Shown: in pieces, positions 1 to 6,920 of the stretch
Numbering within the stretch: position 1 is the first letter of the stretch
Layout of the letters: every line of letters begins with the position of its first letter
NCBI GenBank assembly: GCA_028701435.1
Contig: JAQVQT010000050.1
Span: forward strand, 1 to 11,245
Direction of reading: 5' to 3'
Source of the DNA: Smithellaceae bacterium
GTDB taxonomy: Bacteria; Desulfobacterota; Syntrophia; Syntrophales; Smithellaceae
DNA length: 11,245 bases
Position numbers and translations under genes: made by a program
Notes under the pieces: generated by a model
The model's database searches: none
What the model saw: the letters and a program-made list of their open reading frames with translations, nothing else
Told to the model about the DNA's origin: nothing

Positions 1-332
1 GAGGCTTCCGCCAGCGGAATCCAGGTGTGGAAAGTGTCGGCCGGGATTTCCAGCGCAAACGTTTCCTCATCCGGGCCGACACGGACCCGCCCGGCAACGA
101 GGCCGTGAGCGTCAAACGTAAAGACCTCGAAGCAGCCGCGAAGCACCAGGGCGAGCTCGCTTTTTCCCAAATGCAGGTGAGGCCGGAAATAGGAGCCGCG
201 CCCCGCGGCGACAAACAGCCGCTGGATCGGATCGGACAGGGATTCGTGGATGTTGTAATTGGTCCGGAGCCTTGGGCTGCGCGCTGCCGCCGCGATCCAT
301 TCCTCCGCCATTTGGTGGGTGATTGGTTTCAT
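1..332 (-). CDS. WbuC-type cupin metalloprotein (3' end beyond left edge)
   Basis: An open frame on the minus strand from ATG at 332-330 runs without a stop to the window edge, giving 110 residues. It opens MKPITHQMAEEWIAAAARSP and continues with R-x-N-Y-N-I-H, the pattern I associate with the WbuC family of small cupins. The cupin metal site is visible as R-P-H-L-H, followed six residues later by Glu, and a later histidine in D-T-F-H-T-W. A strong Shine-Dalgarno sequence (GGAGG, 337-341) stands four bases before the ATG and supports this start. The gene follows the acyltransferase by 34 bases in the same direction, so it is probably the last visible gene of the operon. WbuC genes are known mainly from O-antigen loci and their reaction is not established. 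Here it might act on a sugar or lipid head group, but that is a guess. The C-terminal part is not visible. Confidence 0.8.
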   Translation of the reverse strand, partial: MKPITHQMAEEWIAAAARSPRLRTNYNIHESLSDPIQRLFVAAGRGSYFRPHLHLGKSELALVLRGCFEVFTFDAHGLVAGRVRVGPDEETFALEIPADTFHTWIPLAEA

Positions 333-346
333 GATTCCTCCCCCAT

Positions 347-360
347 GCCCCCGAAGGGGC
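347..360 (-). other. UUCG-tetraloop hairpin between acyltransferase and cupin genes
   Basis: On the transcribed (minus) strand this reads GCCCC-TTCG-GGGGC, a perfect 5-bp GC stem closed by C(UUCG)G, an unusually stable tetraloop. It lies between the acyltransferase stop and the ribosome binding site of the cupin gene. No T-tract follows, so it is not a standard intrinsic terminator. It could protect the 3' end of upstream message or attenuate expression of the cupin. Confidence 0.45.
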
Positions 361-366
361 TTGACA

Positions 367-1158
367 TTATTCCTGAACGTCCCCGCCTGTTTTTGCTTCT
401 CTGATTTTCCGCTCAAAAAGCGTTCGGGCCTGATCGGCTGACGCGCTGATCGAAGAATTTTTCAGGTCATCCGGCGTCAAAGATCCGATCAACTCCATCG
501 AAACGGTGAATTTTCCTCTTGTTGCAAAGGAAAAAGCGCCGGGGCGAAACAGCCGGTCGGTGTTGCGGATCAACACCAGTTGTAACCCCGTATTGCAGTA
601 TCTGGCGATGCTGAACACGCCCTTGTTGAAGGGCGCGAGCCTGCCCCGGCGGCCGCGCGTGCCTTCGGGAAAAACAAACAGATTGCCTCCCGCCGCCAGT
701 TGGCGCTTGATGCCCTCCAGATGGTTGATCATTGCCGGACCGTACATTTCGGCGGGAGAGGAGGGCACATAACCCGCCTTGCGCAAAAACCAGCCGAAAA
801 TGGGAACACTGAAAAAGGTATTTTTGACGATGGTGGTCTGCCGGGGGAAAAGGGACACCAGCAGGATGGGGTCCAGATAGGAAAGATGGTTGCAGACGAT
901 AATGGAGGAGCGAAGATTCCGGATGTCTTCGGAAACGTCAAGCCGGACGCCGGGGGACACGAGATCCACCAGGGCGAAAAAAACTTTCAGATGAACGTGA
1001 AACAGTTTCTGCAAAACGGCTTCGCCGGTTTTCAGCTTCAGATAACAGGGGATCAACAAAACGAACATCAGGACAAGAAAGCCCAGCGTGAAATAGACCC
1101 AGAGCCCCAACGTGAGGCAGAAGTCGATGGCGTGCCGGAAAAATCGGGTGGGGAACAT
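367..1158 (-). CDS. PlsC-like lysophospholipid / 1-acylglycerol-3-phosphate-type acyltransferase
   Basis: A 263-residue membrane-associated acyltransferase of the PlsC family. A long hydrophobic segment spans about residues 12-38. The catalytic H-x4-D motif is intact as H91-L-S-Y-L-D96, and the acceptor-binding block FPEGTRGR lies at 163-170. The length suits a single-domain PlsC enzyme. These enzymes transfer an acyl group from ACP or CoA to a hydroxyl acceptor at the inner leaflet of the cytoplasmic membrane. The start lies five bases after the ketosynthase stop, so the two are almost certainly cotranscribed; the Shine-Dalgarno match is weak, which suggests translational coupling. Acyltransferases of this kind occur in aryl-polyene loci, where they attach the finished chain to a lipid core. 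That role is inferred from context here. A housekeeping role in phosphatidic acid synthesis is less likely given the neighbours. Confidence 0.88.
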   Translation of the reverse strand: MFPTRFFRHAIDFCLTLGLWVYFTLGFLVLMFVLLIPCYLKLKTGEAVLQKLFHVHLKVFFALVDLVSPGVRLDVSEDIRNLRSSIIVCNHLSYLDPILLVSLFPRQTTIVKNTFFSVPIFGWFLRKAGYVPSSPAEMYGPAMINHLEGIKRQLAAGGNLFVFPEGTRGRRGRLAPFNKGVFSIARYCNTGLQLVLIRNTDRLFRPGAFSFATRGKFTVSMELIGSLTPDDLKNSSISASADQARTLFERKIREAKTGGDVQE

Positions 1159-1163
1159 TCTGG

Positions 1164-2405
1164 TCAGGTCAACTTTCGAATCAGCAGGCTGGTGTTGACG
1201 CCGCCGAAGGCAAAATTCTGAATGGCCGCGGTTTTGACCGGGGTTTCCTCCAGTTTCTGAACATGGCGGATCATGGCGCAGCGTTCGTCAATCTCTTCCA
1301 GATGGAGCGTCGGGGCGATAAAGCCCTCCTGCATCATGTAGAGCGTCAACACCGTTTCGACCGCGCCGCAGGCCGCCATGGTATGCCCCATGTAGCTCTT
1401 GAGGGCCGCGACTCGCGGGCTCGTGCCGAAGACTCTGCCCGTGGCCTGCGCTTCGATGATGTCGCCCATTTTGGTGGCCGTGGCGTGCGCGCTGATCAGA
1501 TCGACGTCGGAGGGTTGGATTTGCGCGTTTTCGAGGCCCAGTTGCAGGGTTTTGGTTATGCCGTCCAGGTTGGGAAGGATCAGGTCGCCGCCGTTGGAAT
1601 TGCAGGCAAAACCGATGACCTCCGCCAGAATCTCCGCGCCTCGTTTCCTGGCGAATTCATATTCCTCCAGCATGACGGCGCCAGCGCCCTCGGCGACGAC
1701 CAGACCGTCACGCGCCCGGTCAAAGGGGCGGGGCGTCTCACCGGGCCGGTCGTTGAAGGCGGTGGAGCAGGCGAGCAGATTGTCAAAGACCGCGACGGTG
1801 GTGGTGTCGTACTCGTCCGCACCGCCGCAGAGCATCGCGTCCTGCAGGCCGTATTTGACGGATTCGTATCCGTAGCCGATGGACTGGCTGGACGTGGTGC
1901 AGGCCGTTCCGGAGGAAATGATCCGGCCGGTGATGCCGAACATTTTGGAAATATTGACGGCGGTTGTGTGCACCATGGATTTGAGATAGTCCACCGCGCC
2001 GATTCCCTGATAGCTTTCGCGGTCGCCCGCGTTGAAGAAAATCCTGTAAATTTCCCGCTGCACGGTGGGCGATCCGTGAATCGACCCGAAGGCAATGCCC
2101 AGCCGGCCGCCCGTTACAAAATCACGCGGCAGGCCGGCCTGCTCCAGGATTTCTTTGGCGACCTGACAGGCGTAGTAAGACACGGGCCCCATGGTTTTGC
2201 GGTGCTGCCGGCTGAAATCATATTCGATCGGATAGCCGACGGTTCCGTAAACGCGGGAATGAATAAAACGGCTGACGAAATGGTCATCGCGCAGGGTGGC
2301 CACTCCGGATTTCCCGTTCACAAGGCTTTCGATGATGGGCTTTCGGCCGTGCCCGATGGGGGTGATGGCCGAAGCCGCCGTGATGACCACTCTGCGCCCG
2401 GTCAT
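1164..2405 (-). CDS. Beta-ketoacyl-ACP synthase, FabF-like / aryl-polyene type
   Basis: A 413-residue thiolase-fold condensing enzyme, of full length for the KAS I/II class. It extends an acyl-thioester with malonyl-ACP by decarboxylative Claisen condensation. The triad is complete: Cys169 in S-S-G-T-A-C-T-T-S, His307 in S-A-H-A-T-A-T-K-M-G-D, and His341 in K-S-Y-M-G-H, with the conserved Lys at 336. The C-terminal glycine-rich block N-F-A-F-G-G-V-N is present. The stretch C-G-G-A-D-E followed by V-F-D-N-L-L-A-C-S-T differs from housekeeping FabF and recalls aryl-polyene/flexirubin ketosynthases. Because the active-site Cys is kept, this is a catalytic subunit and not a chain-length factor. 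Its ATG follows the ACP stop codon with no gap (TAAATG), with GGAG inside the end of the ACP gene, indicating tight coupling of carrier and condensing enzyme. Confidence 0.93.
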   Translation of the reverse strand: MTGRRVVITAASAITPIGHGRKPIIESLVNGKSGVATLRDDHFVSRFIHSRVYGTVGYPIEYDFSRQHRKTMGPVSYYACQVAKEILEQAGLPRDFVTGGRLGIAFGSIHGSPTVQREIYRIFFNAGDRESYQGIGAVDYLKSMVHTTAVNISKMFGITGRIISSGTACTTSSQSIGYGYESVKYGLQDAMLCGGADEYDTTTVAVFDNLLACSTAFNDRPGETPRPFDRARDGLVVAEGAGAVMLEEYEFARKRGAEILAEVIGFACNSNGGDLILPNLDGITKTLQLGLENAQIQPSDVDLISAHATATKMGDIIEAQATGRVFGTSPRVAALKSYMGHTMAACGAVETVLTLYMMQEGFIAPTLHLEEIDERCAMIRHVQKLEETPVKTAAIQNFAFGGVNTSLLIRKLT

Positions 2406-2678
2406 TTAGTTTTTCTCCGATTCGGTTTGCCGGTGATCGGCCAGCATTTGCACATAGTCGATAATCTGGTTCAGCGTCCGAATGTCCATGGCTTTCTTTT
2501 TTTCCGCCTGCGTCAGCTCCGTCCCCAGATACTTTTCAATTTCCATGAGCAGTTCGATGGCGTCGATGCTGTCAAAACCGTAGGCATCCCGCAGATTCAC
2601 GTCCGGTTCGGGGTTCTCCACCTCGAATTCCCTCAAGAAGATGGCGCGGATTTCCTTTTCAATTTCCTGGCGTGTCAT
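2406..2678 (-). CDS. Acyl carrier protein
   Basis: A 90-residue carrier protein. Ser37 in the motif F-D-S-I-D-A-I-E-L-L is the predicted 4'-phosphopantetheine attachment site; helix II follows as expected and the protein is acidic. It would hold the growing chain as a thioester for the ketosynthase, reductase and dehydratase of the same operon. The start at 2678 is preceded by AAAGGAGA about 13 bases upstream, a rather long spacing. The stop codon abuts the ketosynthase ATG. Many aryl-polyene loci carry two ACP genes; only one is seen here. The 71-base gap before this gene is the largest within the operon. Confidence 0.92.
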   Translation of the reverse strand: MTRQEIEKEIRAIFLREFEVENPEPDVNLRDAYGFDSIDAIELLMEIEKYLGTELTQAEKKKAMDIRTLNQIIDYVQMLADHRQTESEKN

Positions 2679-2749
2679 GATCTGCAGAGGTCTCCTTTAG
2701 CGGCAAAAGTGCCCGAAAAGCTAACATAAATCAGCGTGGTCGTCCAGCA

Positions 2750-4222
2750 TTAGAGTAACCGTTCGAGTTCCTTGCCGAAACGTTCATTCCCCGCCATCTT
2801 CCGCGCCACGCCGAAGGAGCCCAGAACGCACCCCATCAGCCCGGGGGCCATGGCGTTTTGTCCGGCGAGGTAAAGCCCGCCTATGGGAAGTTTGCCAAGC
2901 GATGCAATTTTCAGCAACTGCCGGGAGGAGCGCAGGACGCCGTAGCAGGAACCTTCCGGGCAGTTCACGTGGTCGCGCAGCGAAAGCGGCGTGAAGACAT
3001 CCAGCAGTTGAAGGTTTTTCAGGGGGCCGAAGACGGAAGACGATTCGGCAACGAGCGCTTCGGCCAGCGCCTTTTTTTTCTGTTCGTAGGCCTCGCCGCG
3101 CCGTCCCGTTACGGTATTTTCCCACCGGCTCCAGTCGCGGTAGTGTGAGAGGGTGATGATGGACAGCAGATTCGTTTCCCGTCCGTCTCCCCGAAGCACC
3201 TGATAAAAAAAGCCGTTTTCGATTTCTCCGCGGTCGTTGGCCCGAAGCCGGTAAAGATTGTAATCGACGGCGGGATGGGCCTCGGCGTCCACGCCGGCCT
3301 GAACGGCCAGGACGCCTTCGGTTTCTTCCAGGCCGGCAATTCTCTCCCGCAGAGAAGTCTTGAGCGCGTCCTGGTCCAGCAGGCCGATGAGGACCTTGGG
3401 ATGAACGGCCGCCACCACCGCGTCCGCGGGCAGAAAATCGCCCTTCTCCAGATCGACCCCGGTCACGCGTCCCTGCCGGGTTCGAACATGCCGGACGGCC
3501 GAAGAAAGCAGCAGCCGTCCGCCCAGCGCCTCAAACCGCGCCGCGAAGGCATCCGCCAGACGCCGCCCGCTTTTCGGACGCCACGATGAAAATAAATATC
3601 CGGCCAGGACCATCTGATGAAAAATGACCGGACAATCCTGAAGCGCCACGCCGACCAGCTGGCAGGGCGCCGCCAGAATGGCCCGCAGTTTCGGGGATGC
3701 GCCCAGGCAGTCGAGCAGCTCCCCCATCGGACGGAAAGAATCCATGTTGGCAAAGGGGCTGCCGCCGTCAAAGAAGAAAGGCGATGCCGTCATGACGCCG
3801 GCGGTTTCGCGAAGCCCGCTCATCAACGCGTCCAGCGCGGCGCCGTCGGCCCGGCAGGCTTCCCGAAGATTTTTCTCGTAGGCGTCCAGGCCCTCGGGCA
3901 GATCGAAAACAAAATCATCAAAAATATAGCGGTCGGTGACGGCCCGGTTTTTCATGCGGGAAAACAGACTTTCCGGGTCAATGCCCAGCACGCGAAACAT
4001 TTTGCCCAGCGGTTCACAAGCCCCCAGCGCGCCCACATAGTGCACGCCCACGGGGCAGTCGATGCCCCGGCGGGAATACGAGCGCATCAGGCCGCCCGGC
4101 TCGCCGTTTTTTTCCACGACCGTCACGTGAAAACCCAGAAGCGCAAGCAGGATGCCCGCGGAAAGGCCGCCGGCGCCCGAGCCGATCACAACGGTATTTT
4201 TTCCCTCCACCGGTTTTCGCAT
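2750..4222 (-). CDS. NAD(P)/FAD-dependent oxidoreductase, RetSat / phytoene desaturase-like
   Basis: A 490-residue flavoprotein. An N-terminal dinucleotide-binding fold is shown by V-V-I-G-S-G-A-G-G-L-S-A-G (residues 11-23) and the acidic end of the second strand in V-V-E-K-N (35-39). G-V-H-Y-V-G near residue 60 is typical of the retinol saturase / carotene isomerase branch of the CrtI superfamily. A C-terminal FAD-binding segment, G-G-L-Y-L-A-G-Q-N-A-M-A-P-G, begins at 448. The length matches the family. Such enzymes reduce, desaturate or isomerise conjugated polyenes. In this operon the natural substrate would be the polyene or fatty chain made by the neighbouring KS, KR and DH, but nothing in the sequence fixes the direction of the reaction. 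It starts 18 bases after the lipoprotein gene, with only a weak AGAG ribosome binding site. Assignment to the superfamily is firm; assignment to a reaction is not. Confidence 0.85.
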   Translation of the reverse strand: MRKPVEGKNTVVIGSGAGGLSAGILLALLGFHVTVVEKNGEPGGLMRSYSRRGIDCPVGVHYVGALGACEPLGKMFRVLGIDPESLFSRMKNRAVTDRYIFDDFVFDLPEGLDAYEKNLREACRADGAALDALMSGLRETAGVMTASPFFFDGGSPFANMDSFRPMGELLDCLGASPKLRAILAAPCQLVGVALQDCPVIFHQMVLAGYLFSSWRPKSGRRLADAFAARFEALGGRLLLSSAVRHVRTRQGRVTGVDLEKGDFLPADAVVAAVHPKVLIGLLDQDALKTSLRERIAGLEETEGVLAVQAGVDAEAHPAVDYNLYRLRANDRGEIENGFFYQVLRGDGRETNLLSIITLSHYRDWSRWENTVTGRRGEAYEQKKKALAEALVAESSSVFGPLKNLQLLDVFTPLSLRDHVNCPEGSCYGVLRSSRQLLKIASLGKLPIGGLYLAGQNAMAPGLMGCVLGSFGVARKMAGNERFGKELERLL

Positions 4223-4240
4223 ACGAAGCTCTCTTGAAAA

Positions 4241-4903
4241 TTATTTCCCCAAAATCTTTTCGTCGGGCACGGCTTCCGATTCGATCAGTGTCATCGAGAG
4301 CGAATACCCGGTCCATTCGAACGCCTGAAGATCGATGGCGGCATAAGGATTGGCGCCTGCCGCGAGCGCCACACAGCGTTGAAGTCTGCCGCCTTTCGAG
4401 TAGCGTTGGATGAGGATGCGTCCGTCCGGGGCTTTTCCGATATCCAGCCACCCTCCATTGTGCAAACGGCGCCGGCAGACGGCCTGGCCCGTGTCGAGAA
4501 CGCCCGCCCGGTCGATCGCCTCCGGCGGCTCAAAAAAAATCAGTTCGATATCGTCCATCAGGCCGCGGGCAACATCCACCTTGTCAAAAGGAGGCAGCGC
4601 ACGGCTGATTTGGGTGCCGATGGAGGTCCGCGAGGCTTCAAAAAAGACCAGGCCTTCAGGGCTCAACAGGGCACAGGAAAGCGTCCTTGCGGCCGGGTCC
4701 GCCACCGTCACGCCGATCATCACGGCCCTGGTTTCACCGGCCATGGCCGCTTCAATCGCGTGGATGAAGCGGGTTTTCTGGACTACGAACGGGGAAGGGC
4801 AGGCGCTCATCTTCCCCGTGACATCGGCGGACGGACGGATTTCCGGCAGAGACGAGCAGGATGCCAGAAGCAGGGAAAGGATCAGCAAAAAGCGAACGTT
4901 CAT
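4241..4903 (-). CDS. Putative outer-membrane lipoprotein, DUF3261-like
   Basis: A 220-residue protein with a classic lipoprotein signal: a short N-terminus with one Arg, a hydrophobic core (residues 5-13) and lipobox L13-A14-S15-C16. The +2 residue is Ser, not Asp, which in enterobacterial-type sorting favours the outer membrane. The mature part shows no enzyme motif that I can recognise. Position and size match the DUF3261 lipoproteins found next to LolA in aryl-polyene loci; this family call rests mainly on context. Its ATG overlaps the stop of the LolA-like gene in an ATGA junction (4900-4903), so the two are translationally coupled and probably act together, perhaps as periplasmic carrier and outer-membrane acceptor in a LolA/LolB-like relay. 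A weak AGGA stands six bases before the ATG. Confidence 0.72.
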   Translation of the reverse strand: MNVRFLLILSLLLASCSSLPEIRPSADVTGKMSACPSPFVVQKTRFIHAIEAAMAGETRAVMIGVTVADPAARTLSCALLSPEGLVFFEASRTSIGTQISRALPPFDKVDVARGLMDDIELIFFEPPEAIDRAGVLDTGQAVCRRRLHNGGWLDIGKAPDGRILIQRYSKGGRLQRCVALAAGANPYAAIDLQAFEWTGYSLSMTLIESEAVPDEKILGK

Positions 4904-5523
4904 GGAAGGTCCTGAAAGACGGCGGGGGGCAGAACCGGATTGACGACCGTATGAGAAAAGTCAATCCTGGTTTCCGCCGCGGCGCCCTCCACGATCCGTA
5001 CGGTTTTCACCACGGCGTCTTTTCGGGAGACGGTGATTTCTATCTTTTCAATCAGGCCGGCCATGTTTTTCCCCTTCGGTGTCAGGACAATCAGCGTTTC
5101 CGGCCCTTCGCGCACGGAGGCGGCAAAGGTCGGGTTGGCGGTGAATTTCCCTTTCATCCAGCCCGCCACTTCGTCGAGCACAATTTTCATCGCCTGGGCG
5201 CCGCCGGTTTTGTCCTCGATCATTTTGCCGCCGGAGGCGATGTAGCGTTTTGTGGTTCCCCGATCCGAGATGACGATGCTCCGGATCGGCTTGACGTATT
5301 CCCAGCGGATGGAGTCCGGGGCGGCATAAAAGAATTTACCCGTCGAGACCAAAGGCTTGGACAGAATCTTCATGGATTTCTTCTGGACGAAATCGGCGGA
5401 AAGGGACGAGATGCGCGATGCGTCCCTGCGCAGCCGGTCGAAGTCATCGGCCCCGGCGGCGGGAAGCGCCATAAAAAACAACAGCAGTAAAATGGATAGG
5501 GGCCTGACGGCCTTCGCGCGCAT
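4900..5523 (-). CDS. LolA-like outer-membrane lipoprotein carrier protein
   Basis: A 207-residue secreted protein. The signal peptide consists of Arg and Lys at residues 2-7, a leucine-rich core (9-20) and a likely cleavage after about residue 25 (A-G-A before D-D). The mature part resembles LolA: S-L-S-A-D-F-V-Q-K-K early on, G-K-F-F-Y-A-A-P-D-S-I-R-W-E-Y-V (the lipid-cavity strand block), then I-V-I-S-D-R-G. I chose ATG at 5523 because the upstream extension of this open frame lies inside the ketoreductase gene in another frame; the true start is two bases after the ketoreductase stop, with GGAGG 12 bases before it. LolA binds acylated cargo in the periplasm. LolA paralogues in aryl-polyene and glycolipid loci are thought to carry the lipid product. 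It is unlikely to be the housekeeping lolA, given the operon. Confidence 0.87.
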   Translation of the reverse strand: MRAKAVRPLSILLLLFFMALPAAGADDFDRLRRDASRISSLSADFVQKKSMKILSKPLVSTGKFFYAAPDSIRWEYVKPIRSIVISDRGTTKRYIASGGKMIEDKTGGAQAMKIVLDEVAGWMKGKFTANPTFAASVREGPETLIVLTPKGKNMAGLIEKIEITVSRKDAVVKTVRIVEGAAAETRIDFSHTVVNPVLPPAVFQDLP

Positions 5524-5525
5524 GA

Positions 5526-6260
5526 TCAGAACATTCCTCCGTTGACGGAAATGACCTGCCCGGTGATATAGGAAGCGTCCTCGGAGCACAAAAAGCGGAT
5601 TACGCGGGCGACTTCTTCCGGTTTTCCTACCCGCGCCATCGGAATGACGCTTTTGATGATGCTTTCGTCCATCGGCATGCTCTCGAGCATGTCGGTGGCG
5701 ATGGGGCCGGGCGCGACCGCGTTGACGCGAATGCCGAAGCGCGCGACTTCCTTGGCGAGCGAACCGGTCGCCGCGTTGATGCCGGCCTTGGCCGCGGCGT
5801 AGTTGGCCTGCCCGCGGTTGGGAACCATGGAGGAAATGGAAGAAACGGACACGATAGAGCCGCGCTTTTTCCGGACCATTTCCCGCAGGACGGGTTTCGT
5901 GACGTGGTAAAATCCGTTGAGCGTCGTATTGATCACGCGAAGCCACTCGTCTTCTCCCATCATCATGAAAAGGCCGTCCGCGGTGACCCCGGCGTTGTTG
6001 ACCAGCACGTCAATCCGTTTGTGCTCCTGCACGATTGCGGCCAGGGCTTCTTTGACTTCCGCGCCGTTGGCCACGTCGAATTTCCTCGTTTCACCGGACG
6101 CGCCCGCGGCCTGGACCTGCGCCAGGGTTTCGGCCGCTGCCGCCTCGCTGGCGTTGTAGTTGATGATCACATGATGCCCGGTTCGGGCCAGTTCCACGGC
6201 CGTGGCCCGTCCGATGCCCCGGCTGGCGCCCGTCACCAGCGCGATTTTTCTTTCTTCCAT
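5526..6260 (-). CDS. fabG: 3-oxoacyl-ACP reductase (FabG-type ketoreductase)
   Basis: A 244-residue classical short-chain dehydrogenase of typical FabG length. The cofactor motif T-G-A-S-R-G-I-G is at residues 10-17 and N-N-A-G at 88-91. The catalytic tetrad is complete by alignment with E. coli FabG: Asn111, Ser141, Tyr154 and Lys158 (Y-A-A-A-K). The C-terminal I-T-G-Q-V-I-S-V-N-G-G-M block is standard. It reduces the beta-keto group formed by the ketosynthase, most likely with NADPH, because an Arg follows the glycine-rich loop serine. It lies 34 bases after the dehydratase gene and two bases before the LolA-like gene. AAAGGAG stands about 12 bases before the ATG. This is probably a pathway-dedicated reductase and not the housekeeping fabG, since no fabD, fabH or malonyl-CoA genes adjoin it. 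Confidence 0.95.
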   Translation of the reverse strand: MEERKIALVTGASRGIGRATAVELARTGHHVIINYNASEAAAAETLAQVQAAGASGETRKFDVANGAEVKEALAAIVQEHKRIDVLVNNAGVTADGLFMMMGEDEWLRVINTTLNGFYHVTKPVLREMVRKKRGSIVSVSSISSMVPNRGQANYAAAKAGINAATGSLAKEVARFGIRVNAVAPGPIATDMLESMPMDESIIKSVIPMARVGKPEEVARVIRFLCSEDASYITGQVISVNGGMF

Positions 6261-6294
6261 GATGATTTTTTTCTCCTTTGGCGAATTTTACCCG

Positions 6295-6711
6295 TCAATC
6301 CTGGTTGAGGCGAATGACCTGGAGAACAGCCGTAAGCAGCGTTTCATTTTCCGCCGTGACGATGCCGTTGATGACGGCGTAATCGTCAAGGGAATACTGG
6401 CTTTTGATCGAAACCGTGATCCGGGTTTGCAGGGCGAGAAGCTCCCGGTGAAATTCCGCGGACTTGATGCCCACCATCCAGCCTTTGACGGCGTCCTGGC
6501 CTTTCTTCTTCCGTTTGTAGCCTTCCACCAGAGCGGCGGTTTGGGCGATGGCTTCGATCAGGACGAGGGAGTGAACGGTTCGTCCGTCGAAAAGGGGCCA
6601 GCGCTCGTTGACCACGGCGGCCGCGGTGCCGGCATCATCCTGCAATTCTATGGCCTGGGTGATGATTTTGATCGGTTCACGATGCGGAATCACGGATTCG
6701 ATGTCGATCAT
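6295..6711 (-). CDS. Hot-dog 3-hydroxyacyl-ACP dehydratase, FabZ/ApeP-like
   Basis: A 138-residue single hot-dog domain. The opening I-P-H-R-E-P-I-K-I-I matches the FabZ motif at the same place, and L-I-E-A-I-A-Q-T-A-A contains the helix glutamate (Glu53). It would dehydrate 3-hydroxyacyl-ACP to the 2-enoyl form, completing the KR/DH pair needed for a conjugated chain. The usual FabZ catalytic block G-H-F-P-x-x-P-x-M-P-G is missing; the region reads R-W-P-L-F-D-G-R-T-V-H, with His47 only six residues before Glu53. Divergence here is also what I recall for the dehydratases of aryl-polyene loci. It is the first gene of the operon, with AGAGGAG five bases before its ATG and a promoter immediately upstream. 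A thioesterase-type hot-dog activity cannot be excluded from sequence alone. Confidence 0.8.
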   Translation of the reverse strand: MIDIESVIPHREPIKIITQAIELQDDAGTAAAVVNERWPLFDGRTVHSLVLIEAIAQTAALVEGYKRKKKGQDAVKGWMVGIKSAEFHRELLALQTRITVSIKSQYSLDDYAVINGIVTAENETLLTAVLQVIRLNQD

Positions 6712-6735
6712 CGGCGCTCCTCTTTTTAGCTTTCA

Positions 6736-6763
6736 ATTAAAGAGAAAACCCATCGAAAGTCAA
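6736..6763 (-). promoter_or_regulatory. Sigma70-like promoter of the lipid biosynthesis operon
   Basis: On the minus strand the -35 hexamer is TTGACT (6763-6758, 5 of 6 to consensus) and the -10 is TTTAAT (6741-6736, 5 of 6), separated by 16 bases. Transcription would start near 6729 and leave a leader of about 18 bases before the dehydratase ATG, carrying its ribosome binding site. No other good promoter was noticed inside the operon, so this one may drive all the minus-strand genes. Confidence 0.55.
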
Positions 6764-6920
6764 TCAAAAACATTGCGCGCCGCCTGGAAAAAGGCGCTTC
6801 AAAAATTGATTCCCCGGGGCGCTCCGGGCAAGGCATCCATCATTTACCGCGCAAAAAACGTTCATTGCTTTTCAGCCTTGTTTCTTATAGAAAGTTCAAA
6901 AATAATTCGTGCAGGTTCCC

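Noticed and set aside
1263..2729. 488-codon plus-strand open frame
   Set aside because: It lies opposite the ketosynthase and ACP genes, has no recognisable family features, and reflects the GC-rich codon usage of the true genes on the other strand.
5524..5946. N-terminal extension of the LolA-like frame
   Set aside because: This part overlaps the ketoreductase gene out of frame and has an Arg/His-rich shadow composition. The signal peptide begins at the ATG ending at 5523.
6865..6891. Possible rightward promoter TTGCTT / TATAGA for the acyl ligase
   Set aside because: Both hexamers match poorly and the 15-base spacer is short, so it was not listed as a feature.
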